A stretch of DNA of 64,000 nucleotides from Anadara kagoshimensis (GCA_021292105.1 CM037867.1:11790721-11854720), one strand, 5' to 3'; counted from the first letter of the stretch, positions 43,478 to 57,700 are shown. The notes: generated by a model not told the origin, from the sequence alone. Translations and numbers: made by a program.

Positions 43478-45682
43478 TGTGTGTGTGCGTGCGTGGTTAA
43501 CACACATTTTCGACTTCTCCTCTGAAAGTACAAGGCAGATTTCAACGAGACTTGGTCAGAAGCATGTCTAGGTCGGTGCAATTCAGATTTGTTCATGGCG
43601 TTGCCATGGCTACCAAAACTAGGTCACAGTGACCTAGGGGTGCAAAAATCTTAAAAAATATTCTTCTCTGAAACTGATGATGGGAGAAAAAATCTGATGT
43701 GACATTCGGCTTCTCTAGGGTCTTAAGCCTATAGTTTGTTCATTTTGTGAAATTCGGACAAAAAATAGGTTACGCGTTTTTGCGTTAAATTTTGAAAAAT
43801 CGTAAAATAGCTTCAAATTGTTATAACTTGACTATTTGACCAGATAATGACATGTGGTTTTCAGTTTTGACATCTTGTTAGTATCTTCAAAATGAGGTCA
43901 AGGTCAATTTTGAAGGTCGTGACCTAATTTTTTTTACCTCTGATTATAATTATTATGTCTAAAACTATAAACTTTTTGTATAGGCATGTATATTAGAATG
44001 TTGTACGTATTGATACAACGATCATTTTGATGTATAGAAAAAGGTCATGGGTTCAAAGGTCAAGGTCACAGTTGTGAAACAATACCAAAATGGTTAATTA
44101 TCTCGAAAACTATAAACTTTTTGTATAGACATGTATATTAGAATGTTGTAGGTATTGATATTACGATCATTTTGTTGTATAGAAAAATGTCATGGGCTCA
44201 AAGTTCAAGGTCACAGATACAAAAGAATACTGAAATGGTTCATTATCTCGAAAACTATAAACTTTTTGTATAGGCATGTATATTAGAATGTTGTAGGTAT
44301 TGATACAACGATCATTTTGATGTATAGAGGGCGCGGTGGCCTAATGGATAAGACGTTAGTCTTTAAATCCAAGGTCTCTCACCGCTGTGAGTTCGAGTCC
44401 CGCTCTGACCACATGTGGGAAAGTGAATTTTCCTTGCCGTTGGCCTTTACTGATTCACCTGGTATCAGTATAATGGACTGGGGGAGTGGTACGCTTGTCT
44501 GCGGCGTACTGACTCTGTGAGCTAGCACGGTAAAGTCGCCCTGAGTGCGCGCTAGTACAAGGCAGACCATACAACACACTCGCACTTCACATGCATACAC
44601 AAAATTGTTATATATTAATCCATAGAGATTAATTAAATAGTTCTCGTCGCGAATAGCTGAAAAATTGCTGATGCGACGTTAAGCAACATTCAACCAACCA
44701 ACCAACCAACCATTTTGATGTATAGAAAAAGGTCATGGGTTCAAAGGTCAAGGTCACAGTTGTGAAACAATACCAAAATGGTTAATTATCTCGCAAACTA
44801 TAATCTTTTTGTATAGGCATGTATATTAGAATGTTGTAGGTATTGATACTAGGATCATTTTGATGTATAGAAAAAGGTCATGGGTTCAAAGGTCAAGGTC
44901 ACAGATGTGAAACAATACTGAAATGGTTAATTATCTTGAAAACTATAAACTTTTTGTATAGGCATGTATATTAGAATGTTGTAGGTATTGATTCAAGGAT
45001 CATTTTGATGTATAGAAAAAAGGTCAAGGGTTCAAAGGTCAATGTTACAGATGTGAAACAATACCGAAATGTTTAATTATCTGGAAAACTATAAACTTTT
45101 TGTATAGGCATGTATGTTAGAATGTTGTAGGTATTGATACAACAATGATTTTGATGTATAGAAAAAGGTCATAGGTTCAAAGGTCAAGGTCACAGATGTG
45201 AAACAATACTGAAATGGTTAATTATCTTGAAAACTATTAACTTTTTGTATAGGCATGTATATTAGAATGTTGTAGGTATTGAAACAACGGTTATTATGAT
45301 GTAAAGAAAAAAGTCATTAGGGTTTAGTATTTATGTTTTCTTTAAATCTATCAGCTAGCCATTAGTTATCAGGTGAGCGTATCAGGCCCATGGGCCTCTT
45401 GTTATCTTTTAATTGCAATGGAACCTGTCTATAAGGACCACTCAAGTTAGCCAGTGTGGTGGGCCAGATTCAATAGATGGTCAGGTAGCTCAGTGGGAAG
45501 AGCATCCCACTAGTATTTGGAAGATCCCAGGTTTTGGGCCCCGGTTTAGCCACTGCATCCCTTTTATAAAGCCAAAATTTGATTGAACAAATGTTGGCAT
45601 TGAATCAACTGTTTAATGTATATTCAAACCAGTTTGAACTTTCTTAATTTGTTTTAATTTGTATGAGATAAGGCATCATTAT

Positions 45683-45713
<31 letters not shown>

Positions 45714-48700
45714 TCATCACAGTCAAAAATATTTCATGTTTATCAAGACGTCACAAGCTAAAGCTGAAGTGGCAGAAATTTTACCTTTGCAGAGCACACA
45801 GGGCAATGTGCAGCGAGGGTTATTTAATATTACTGTATTCCAGTTTTTATTATACATGGCTATAACATTATTATCATTTTTGAATTGTAGTTCCGTGATG
45901 GTGGACTTGTAGACAGTCCAGTACTTAGACAGTTGTGTGGATATACACTACCAGATCCATTTATAAGTACCACCAATCAGCTCCTGGTCAAGTTCCATTC
46001 TGACTTCTCTAGTACAGGTCAGGGTTTCTTGTTCAGATGGGACGAAACTAACGAATCTCCTCCATCAACCACGCCAACGCCTGAATCTACAACTCCAGGT
46101 ATGTAATATTAAAATACCCCTGCCCCATCTACCTCACCAACCCCAGGTATGTACTATAAGTTACATGGTTTGTAAGTGTCCCGTACGGAATAATACAGGG
46201 TCAGAAAACATATTGGATGAGGCATTAGATTTTAGTCAGAGGTAGGGTAATATAAAAATACGGCTGCACCATCTACCTTACCAACCCCTACCCCATTACA
46301 CTTGCAGAATCTGGAATTGGTTGTTATAAAACTGATGTGAAATAAGTAGTTATGAGTAACAAATGCCTTTTGTAGCAGTCTGGCTAGGTTAGTTGATAGG
46401 ACATTCACATATAGAGGTCCCTGGACCAACTGTAATGGTAAGGTGTTGTCTGTCCCTCTCTCCATAATACATGTAGTTTTTGGGCCTACTTGTTGAAGAT
46501 ACTTTTACTAAAATTGTTATACCTGATAACCAGAATTAAACATTTTTTGTGCATGAAGGGGAGGTAACTCTGTAACTACCTTGACAAAATCTGTAAATGT
46601 TTACACCATGTGCACAGATGCTACTGAATCCACCCATCCATTCATCTGTTTGTCCATAATGCTTTGTCCTATTCAAAGGTGCTAGGGGTATGGGGACATG
46701 TTTCACCAGAAAATGTTTGAAAATAAAAGGCAAAATAGTACATTTTGAAGCACTTTAATGAAAAACTTAAAACAAAAATTTACACAAATTTCTAAAGCTG
46801 CTGATCAAAAATTGCTTAAACAGTGTTTAATGATTTTCAAAGGAGGATGCATTGACAACCCTCACACCTCCCATGAATATGGACTTGTCATATATTTGAT
46901 TGTCCTGGTACAGTATTTATGTTCTAAAAATTAAACATAATTATTTATTTGCATTTTTTTCAGTCCCTGGATGTGGCGGTGACTTCGGAGCAGTGGCTAC
47001 AACACAAGTGGTGACTTCTCCAGGATATCCATTCGGATATAACAACAATCTGGATTGTACCTGGTCTCTCCACTCACTTCCTGGATTTCGCATTTGGGTT
47101 AATATATCGGACATAGATATAGAGACACATGGAACCTGCCTCTATGATAAGCTTGTCATTTATGATGGTAAGTATGGTTTTTGTCTGGCTATAACCAAGA
47201 TTGATTGACTGGTTGGTTGGTTGGTTGATTGGCTAATGGGTTGGTGGATTGATTGGTTGGTGGGTTGTTGGGTGGGTGGGTTGATTAGTTGGTTGGTGGC
47301 TTGGTTAGTTTGTTGGTTAGTTAAATGGGGTTTTACATCCAGTTAAGAGTACAGTAAAAACTGCCTTAGCGGCCACCTGGATTTAACGGTCACCTGCCGA
47401 TAACGGCCAGGTTGCATCCCGCCCAATGCATTTTACTATATATTTCACCTGAAATAAGCGGTCACCTGTGTAACGCGGTCAGCGGCCACTAATTTCGTGA
47501 CCGACCACATAGAAGAGCCTGGTTTAGACGGCCATTTTGTCCGTTTATAATGCCACGTGACAGTCGTCACATGATTTTGTTTCCTTAGTGACGATAAGTT
47601 GTTTATGATAGAATATAATATTCAGCTGATTGCTCAGGCATATCGCACTTGTCGGGTCGATTTATATTGTTATATGTTGAAACAATAAAATTATCTGAGA
47701 AGTATTCACTTTTTCTTTGTCTTATTTTACGAACATTAAACAAATCGCATTTATTCAGTTGACAAAAATGGACACACCATCTAAACGGAAAGTTTTAACC
47801 CTAAAACAAAAAATTGATGTTATCAACAAAATCAAATCAGGAGTTTCATCTCGCAAATTAGCGGAAGAATTTAATGTTGGAAGGACTCAGATACAAAACA
47901 TTGTAAAAAGAAAAAGTGAATTCATTGACGATTTTGAAAGTAATGTCGGTCAAATAAATTATTTATTATGTTGACAAACATATTATATATATATATATAT
48001 GAGAAATTGATATAGATAAATAAATATGTACAAATCTAAACAAATTGGTTCGTCTTCATAAATTTGTCTTCTGGAACACAACCTGGTTTTAAAGGCCACC
48101 TGTCTTAAGCAGCCACTTTTGTTCAGTCCCATAAGTGACCTCTTAAAACAGGTTTTACTGTATATTACTTATATTGAGATGTCACTAGATAAAGGTAACA
48201 TGGCAGAATTCTGACTTTGATGTGCATTCTGGGGAATGTGCAGGGAGGGTTCTCTAGTGTGGCACACCTAACAAGACATGGGTCATCAGTTTTTAAGGTC
48301 TCTTCTAAAGAACCCCATGACTTGTTTCTAAATACTTATTGCTTAGTGAAAGAACAGTTACTACCTATTTTCAAGGATTTGGTCAGTCATGGCTGGGTTT
48401 TGAACCCCAATCTCCCATATAGGTTGCAAGGGCTCTACCAACTGAGCTACCATAGTCTTGGTGTGAAGGAGTTGAGGCATGTGCAATCATGGCAGTGCTA
48501 TTGTTTGCATCAAACCTCTTGTGCACTAGCAAAGGACCAAAATTTATTTTAACAAATTTATGTACTTTGCATGAGGGCATATACCTTAGTTTTTGAGGAA
48601 TATAAGATTTTAACTACAAGCAAATTTAGACAATACATGTAGTATATTTCCGACAATACAAAAAAGTATTGCCTCCTGAATTTGTGATATCCTTGGGAAA

Positions 48701-51700
48701 ACATCCACCAGCAGAGATACTGAGCTTGTGATATTCTCAGGAAAACATCCACCAGCAGAGATACTGGCTCAGCGGTTTAAATTACATATTTCACAAACCA
48801 GTTTTAATTTTACAGCACTATGTGGCCGTTTTTGTATAGAATTCCTCATCATTTATGCTTGAACCAAAGTTGTGAAACTAAAGTTTTTGTGAAGGGGTTG
48901 AAATAATATCCAAAGAACCATAACTTAGCTAAGGAAATACTTTGCCTAGTTTTTGAGGAATTTATGATTTTAATTATAGCAGCAAATTTTGACAATAGTA
49001 TATTTCTGACCTAGGAAATGAAAGGCACCATGATCTGTATTTAACTAAATAAATAGTAGCAATAAATTGAGGTTTTACTGTATTTTACTACTGTAAACAT
49101 ACTTAATTTTGTCTATATTTATTTTCGCGATATAGAGAATTTAGACATATCCACGTAGTTGAAAATTCACGTTTTTAAAATGTGCACTTTAAAACAAGAA
49201 GTGTTATATAATTTTCATTCGGTATTAATTTTGAAATAGAATCTATCACCTGTGTGTGACCGATAATGGCTGATCTCAGTCTCGGGTGATGTGATGTAAC
49301 ATATCCCAATCGAGACTTGCACAAACAACCGCAAAATAAGTGAAAATCAGTACACAGTAAAAATAAAAACGTTTAAAGTATTTTCAGATGTATCATTATA
49401 CAGTTAAACATGCATATAACGATCATGCTTACACCAACTACACTGATAGTACAAGGTCAAATATTGGGCCTGGCCGCTCCTCTATATATATATCTAGTAT
49501 ATATAACATTATAAAGAACTTAAAAACAGAGTTCCCAGGGCTTAATTATAAACATGTTTTACTGTAAGTTATAATAACTTCTTGTTTGTTATTTCTATAG
49601 TACTTCCTGGCAGTTATTCTGGTTATTTCCAGTATGTACTAGGAACCTACTGTGGTAGAGTACCCAACAGTCAGCCATTACTCTCCACGTCAAATTCCCT
49701 GTATGTTATAATAACTTCTTGTTTGTTATTTCTACAGTACGTCCTGGCAGTTATTCTGGTTACTACCAGTATGTACTAGGAACCTACTGTGGTAGAGTAC
49801 CCAACAGTCAGCCATTACTCTCCACGTCAAATTCCCTGTATGTTATAATAACTTCTTGTTTGTTATTTCTATAGTACGTCCTGGCAGTTATTCTGGTTAT
49901 TTCCAGTATGTACTAGGAACCTACTGTGGTAGAGTACCCAACAGTCAGCCATTACTCTCCACGTCAAATTCCCTGTATGTTATAATAACTTCTTGTTTGT
50001 TATTTCTATAGTACGTCCTGGCAGTTATTCTGGTTATTTCCAGTATGTACTAGGAACCTACTGTGGTAGAGTACCCAACAGTCAGCCATTACTCTCCACG
50101 TCAAATTCCCTGTAGGTTATAATAACTTCTTGTTTTGTTATTTCTATAGTACGTCCTGGCAGTTATTCTGGTTATTACCAGTATGTACTAGGAACCTACT
50201 GTGGTAGAGTACCCAACAGTCAGCCATTACTCTCTACATCTAATTCTCTGAAGTTCAGATTCACAACGGATTACTCTTTGAACAGAACTGGATTCTCATT
50301 ACAATACAAAGCAGGTAAATAAATAGTTTATATCTGAATTTGTTTGTTTTTACTATAACTTACATGTGTGGATGAATCTGTGATCTTTATCTCTCTTCCT
50401 CTGTCTCATCAAACTCTCTCTCTCTCTCTCTCTCTCTCGCTCTCTCTCTCTCTGTTTCAGTGTCTTGACTTGTGTCTCAACAAAATCTCTCTCTCTCTCT
50501 CTCTCCCTCTGTTTCTGTCTTCCTGTGTCTCATTTCTTTCTCTCATTCTGCTTCAGTCTCTTCTTTGTATCATCAAATTCTCTCTGTCAAAATAATAACA
50601 ATAATATGTTGAACAAAATGATTACTTTATGATGTTAAATTGGCATTTCTGTGATATTACAGGAGGGAGGGAGTGAGGAAACACCTGAAAAACTCTACTT
50701 CCTCACGAAGTCCCTCTAGCTCAAACCCAGCCCTTTGGTAAAATGTAAACATTCTACCACAAGCCTAAAAAGATCTGGACCAGAAAGTCTGGCAGTAAAT
50801 CATTCTATTATAACTGCTTTATACAACACCAGGACTAGCACAGCCCCACCATAGTGATTGGGCAGACATGGTAGTCCAGCCAATTTTTCGACTTTTGACA
50901 TTTTGGACAAGGTTTACTTTGAGAATCCCAAGAATAACATTGTTTTTATGGGAAATATGAACTTATATGATTCCTTATCACATGGGAAATAAAGTAACTG
51001 TTCTGCTCAAATGACGAGGGGTATCACATAGTGCAACAATGAACCCCATTAGACACCACTAAAGTAAATAATGTTACAGAATAGGAATTTAATTGACAGA
51101 TCGCCTGCCACGCCCACAATGTTTGACGAAGACATGGCATGCTTGAATTACACACAAAAAGAATTCAAACTCAGCCTGAATTGTATCATTTAATGATGTC
51201 ACTGACACTAATATGTCATTAGTTGCCATGACGCTGCTTTGGTACCGTGATGGCGACCAGTGTCAGAACATATGTTAATTTTATGCAGTACAAAAACCAC
51301 AAACCATAAGTTAACATCTGTAAAAAAAAGAGCAATGAAAATTGGACATCACAGAAGTAAATGATTTTAAAGTATCAAATTTTAATTATTTGCAGTATGC
51401 GGTGGTCTAATGCCTATGACAGAAGGAGTGATTTATAGTCCTAATTATCCACAGCACTATCCAATCAATTCAAACTGTACCTGGGTGGTCCAAGTACCAG
51501 CTGGTCGGACCATAAGAATCACATTTAACAGTACCTTCGCATTTGCCGGTAACGATGCTCAGTGTCAAGGTGACTATGTACAGGTTGGTATTACAATAAA
51601 AAAAAAAAAAACCATACCATTCCATGTCTAAATCACAATCCCAAAGCAAAATAAAAACAAACATACCAATCCATGTCCAAATCACAATCCCAAAGCAAAA

Positions 51701-54700
51701 TAAAAACAAACATACCAATCCAAGTCCAAATCACAATCCCAAAGCAAAATAAAAACAAACATACCATTCCATGTCCAAATCACAATCCCAAAGCAAAATA
51801 AAAACAAACATACCAATCGATGTCCAAATCACAATCCCAAAGCAAAATAAAAACAAACATACCAATCCATGTCCAAATCACAATCCCAAAGCAAAATAAA
51901 AACAAACATACCAATCCATGTCCAAATCACAATCCCAAAGCAAAATAAAAACAAACATACCAACCCTTATCCAAATCACAATCCTAAAGCAAAATAAAAA
52001 CAAACATACTAATCCATGTCCAAATCACAATCCCAAAACAAAGTTAAACAAACATACCAATCGATGTCCAAATCACAATCCCAAAACAAAGTTAAACAAA
52101 CATACCAATCCATGTCCAAATCACAATCCCAAAGCAAAATATAAACAAACATACCAATCCATGTCCAAATCACAATCCCAAAGCCATACCAATCAATGTC
52201 CAAATCACAATCCCAAAGCCATACCAATCCATGTCCAAATCACAATCCCAAAGCAAAATAAAAACAAACATACCAATCCATGTCCAAATCACAATCCCAA
52301 AGCCATACCAATCCATGTCCAAATCACAATCCCAAAGCAAAATAAAAACAAACATACCAATCCATGTCCAAATCACAATCCCAAAGCCATACCAATCCAT
52401 GTCCAAATCACAATCCCAAAGCAAAATAAAAACAAACATACCAATCTATGTCCAAATCACAATCCCAAAGCCATACCAATCCATGTCCAAATCACAATCC
52501 CAAAGCAAAATAAAAACAAACATACCAATCCATGTCCAAATCACAATCCCAAAGCCATACCAATCCATGTCCAAATCACAATCCCAAAGCCATACCAATC
52601 CATGTCCAAATCACAATCCCAAAGCAAAATAAAAACAAACATACCAATCCATGTCCAAATCACAATCCCAAAGCCATACCAATCCATGTCCAAATCACAA
52701 TCCCAAAGCAAATAAAAACAAACATACCAATCCATGTCCAAATCACAATCCCAAAGCCATACCAATCCATGTCCAAATCACAATCCCAAAGCCATACCAA
52801 TCCATGTCCAAATCACAATCCCAAAGCAAAATAAAAACAAACATACCAATCCATGTCCAAATCACAATCCCAAAGCCATACCAATCCATGTCCAAATCAC
52901 AATCCCAAAGCAAAATAAAAACAAACATACCAATCCATGTCCAAATCACAATCCCAAAGCAAAATAAAAACAAACATACCAATCCTTGTCCAAATCACAA
53001 TCCCAAAGCAAAATAAAAACAAACATACTAATCCATGTCCAAATCACAATCCCAAAACAAAGTTAAACAAACATACCAATCGATGTCCAAATCACAATCC
53101 CAAAGCAAAATAAAACAAACATACCAATCCATGTCCAAATCACAATCCCAAAGCAAAATAAAAACAAACATACCAATCCATGTCCAAATCACAATCCCAA
53201 AGCCATACCAATCCATGTCCAAATCACAATCCACACTGGTGATACAACATTGGGGGTAAAGTACACATGTATTTTTAATAGGATTACTCATTGTGATGTC
53301 ATTTGGGAATCTTCGGTTTGTCAAATGTAAATAATGAACTCGTCATTACACACAGAACATAAATCATTGATTAGTTCATTGTTTCTCTGTTGCAAAACAA
53401 TTTTTTACTTGAAGTGGAATTTTTATTTTTTAATTAACCTAGTTGGAAATATTAGATAAAAATATCATATACACAATGTGTATGTACAACCCTTCGTATC
53501 AGGTCTCGTCCTTTTTTCAGTAGCAGGTATTACTATGAGTTGCGCTTGCACAAAGAGTAGTGATGCAGCTGCTGAAAAAAGGATGAGACCTGATACGAAG
53601 GGTTGTACATACACAATATGTATGTAATATGTATGTATCAATATTTTACTGGATAAGAAGATATATATTAGTGGGTAAAATATCCTAGATTTTCACGGTG
53701 ACTTGTATACTTCAAATATAATCTTCTCAGCAAAAGATTCCTATTTACCTTGGTTCACTTTTCCTACAGTTGTTACTGTGAAATTTTTTTACCACAAAAT
53801 AGTTTAGAAAATCAAAACTGCAAAAAATTTCTACCACTTATGTTTCTTTTTATACAGTAAACAGTAAGCTGATTTTTCTCTTACTTTAGCTTCTAAATGG
53901 TGGAACTACAGATGCTCCACCCTTAAGTGGAGGGTCAGAAGGTCGTTTCTGTGGCAACCAAGCACCTGCTGTAATGAACACCTCGAGTAATATGCTGGTT
54001 ATAAGGTTTATTTCTGATGGGATTAATAATGGACCAAACACCGGTTTTAGGCTTCAGTTCTCAGAGATACAAGTGACCTGTGGTGGTCACTTAACATTGT
54101 CCAATGAAGTAAGCAGTGGACTTTTTATGTCACCTGGTTTCCCTGGTAACTATCCTCATAATGTGGACTGCACCTGGGTAATAACAGCTCCAGCTCTTCA
54201 TCGAATACAGATAGATTTCGTGGAAGGATTTTATATCGAACCAAATGCTGCGTAAGTTGTTTCTTAATTTCTGTCTAAGGACCATGATGGCTGTGTTCAA
54301 TCTAGAAGGGGCTTTTGGTCCATTGACCCTTAAATAATTTTGGTCTCACCATAATATTGTATGTGGGCGGGACCAGACATGGCCCATCTTTTTAGTCTTA
54401 GTTAATTTTGAAGAAATTCAGGTGTTTTTTTTCTCATTTATACCTTTTGTCTGATCTTTTGAAATAAAATACATCAAGATATGTCACTGTTGACCCAATG
54501 TATGAAAATATTACCAATTTAATCAAACCAACTACATATATGAATTGGACCCTGACCACTGAGCTAATTGAGTACATGATCATAGCATCATACTTCAGCA
54601 ACAGTTGCTTATAAATTGTGCATTTAATGTAGATATTATTCAGGAGTTCAAAATTACTGTATAAGAAGTAACATTCGCGTGGAAAAATATATTAGCGATT

Positions 54701-57700
54701 TTCACAGTTACTTTTTTATCGCAAATATATCTTCTCAGCTAAACTTTCTTATTTCTCTGGGTACACTTTTTTACAGTCAGAACCTTGAAAATTTCTTACC
54801 GCGAAATAATTTAGAATGTCAAAACAGCGAAAGTTTCCTACCGTTAATGTTTCTTTTTATACTCTATGTTTTTTTATGGAAGATCCAGAACTGTTTGTCT
54901 TAAATTGTCACAGATCCCACATAAAGTTTTAAAAGTCCAATATCAACATTGAAAGATCTATGTGCAATTATGTTATCATATAGAAAAAGTAGGATTATCC
55001 TGGTAAAAAACGTTAGTTCCATCAGCATGATCAGAATGGTCCAATTAAAAAGCAGTAGATTAAACCCCTGTATTATTCTATTGCATTCATTAAATTAAAT
55101 TTAATTTGGCATTTTTACTCTTTTTCTTGTTAATATGGTATAAGTTTTGATATAATAATTTTATAAATTCAACACGTAATGAGGTATCCAATGAGATTGG
55201 ATACCACTTGTTATGTGAAGGTCACATTAGTTAATTAGCTGACCTGACCAAAGGTCATGTGAGGTTATAGCATAATACAATGTGTATATGTTTGTTTGTG
55301 CATGTGTGCATGCATGCATAGTTAACATCTATTTTTGACTTCTCTGAAATTACTGGACAGATTTCAATGAAACTTAAGACAGACACATCCATGGACACTT
55401 ACTTATGCCTGTGGTACCAGGGAGGTACATAGGCCACTGACAACACTCCTTCATCTAGTTCTATTCTGTGCTAATCTGCCCAGGTCTTGCCATTTGTATC
55501 CCTCTCTGTCCATTTCTGTTTGCAAGTTTCTCCACCAGGTGTTTCTTGGCCTTCCTTCTTTTCTTTTTCTTTGAGGGTTCCACTGCACCCAGAAGTCTTC
55601 ACAAAAAGGTACTGAAACCTATGGATAGGTCAATCACCTGTTCACAGGTTATGAAACAAATTACAGAAACAGGAAATAACACAAATCTATTGACTGTTAC
55701 AATTTATTTTTTAGCTCACCTGACCAAAGGTCATGTGAGCTTATGGTATGGTGCAGCGTGTGTATGTGCGTGCGTGCGTGTGTGCGTGCGTGCGTCGTTA
55801 ACACACATTTTCGACTTCTCCTCTGAAAGTACTTGGCAGATTTCAACGAGACTTGGTCAGAAGCATGTCTGGGTCGGTGCAATTCAGATTTGTTCGTGGC
55901 ATTGCCATGGCTACCATAACTAGGTCAAGGTGACCTAGGGGTGCAAAAATCTTAAAAAATCTTCTTCTCTGAAAGTATTGATTGGAGAAAAAATCTGATG
56001 TGATATTTGGCTTCTCTAGGGTCTTAAGCCTGTAGTTTGTTCATTTCGTGAAATTCGGTCGAAAAATGGGTTACGCGTTTTTGCGTTTAATTTTGAAAAA
56101 ATCGTAAAATAGCTTCAAATTGTTATAACTTGACTACTTGACCAGATAATGATATGGGGTTTTCAGTTTTGACATCTTCTTGTTAGTATCTTCAAAATGA
56201 GGTCAAGGTCAATTGTGAAGGTCGTGACCTAATTTTTTTTACCTCTGATTATAATTATTATCTCTAAAACTATAAACTTTTTGTATGGTCATGTATATTA
56301 GAATGTTGTAGGTATTGATACAACGATCATTTTGATGTATAGAAAAAGGTCATGGGTTCAAAGGTCAAGGTCACAGATGCGAAACAATACAGAAATGGTT
56401 AATTATCTCGAAAACTATAAACTTTTTATATAGGCATTTATATTAGAATGTTGTAGATATTGTTACAACAATCATTTTGATGTATAGAAAATGGTCATGG
56501 GTTCAAAGGTCAAGGTCACAGATGCGAAACAATACCGGAATGGTTAATTATCTCGAAAACTATAAACTTTTTGTATAGGCATTTATATTAGAATGTTGTA
56601 GATATTGATACAACGATCATTTTGATGTATAGAAAAAGGTCATGGGTTCAAAGGTCAAGGTCACAGATGCGAAACAATACCGAAATGGTTAATTATCTCG
56701 AAAACTATAAACTTTTTGTATAGGCATGTATATTAGAATGTTGTAGGTATTGATACGACAATCATTTTGATGTATAGAAAAAGGTCATGGGTTGAAAGGT
56801 CAAGGTCACAGATGTGAATCAATACAGAAATGGTTAATTATCTCGAAAACTATAAACTTTTTGTATAGGCATATATATTAGAATGTTGTAGGTATTGATA
56901 CGACGATCATTTTGATGTATAGAAAAAGGTCATGGGTTCAAAGGTCAAGGTCACAGATGCGAAAACAATACCGAAATGATTAATTATCTCGAAAACTATA
57001 AATTTTTTGTATAGGCATGTATATTAGAATGTTGTAGGTATTGATACAACGATCATTTTGATGTATAGAAAAAGGTCATGGGTTCAAAGGTCAAGGTCAC
57101 AGATGCGAAAACAATACCGAAATGGTTAATTATCTCGAAAACTATTAACTTTTTGTATAAGGATGTATATTAGAATGTTGTAGGTATCGATAAAACAATC
57201 ATTTCGATGTATAGAAAAAGGTCATGGGTTTAAAGGTCAAGGTCACAGATGTAAAACAATACTGAAATGGTTAATTATCTTGAAAACTATAAACGTTTTG
57301 TATAGGCATGTATATTAGAATGTTGTAGGTATTGATACAATGATCATTTTGATGTAAAGAAAAAAGTCATTGGGGTTTAGTATTTACGTTTTCTTTAAAT
57401 CTATCAGCTAGCCATTAGTTATCAGGTGAGCTTATAAGGCCCATGGGCCTCTTGTTTATTTATTTTGTTTATTTATTTATTTATTTATTTATTTTGCCAT
57501 TGTTAAGGTGCCGGTTTGATTACATAGAACTGAGAGACGGTGGAACAGTAAACTCGCATTTGATTGGAAGATTTTGTGGTAGGACTATCCCAAGCACGTC
57601 AAAATCTACTGCAAACGTAATGTTTGCACGTTTTAGGACTGATAACAGTTTGAGTCACTCTGGATTTAAAGCCACGTACAAAATAGGTAATTGAATTAAT

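Noticed and set aside
44332..44405. tRNA-Arg-like gene
   Set aside because: Head of a SINE with target duplication; extra bases between the boxes and no mature tRNA fold.
42783..44600. Paired minus-strand ORFs of 73-77 codons
   Set aside because: Identical because both are read from the two SINE copies.
51918..53259. Long open frames rich in SKSQSQ or CPNHNPKA on the + strand, and tryptophan-rich frames on the minus strand
   Set aside because: Frame readings of the stop-free 49/35-bp satellite inside an intron.
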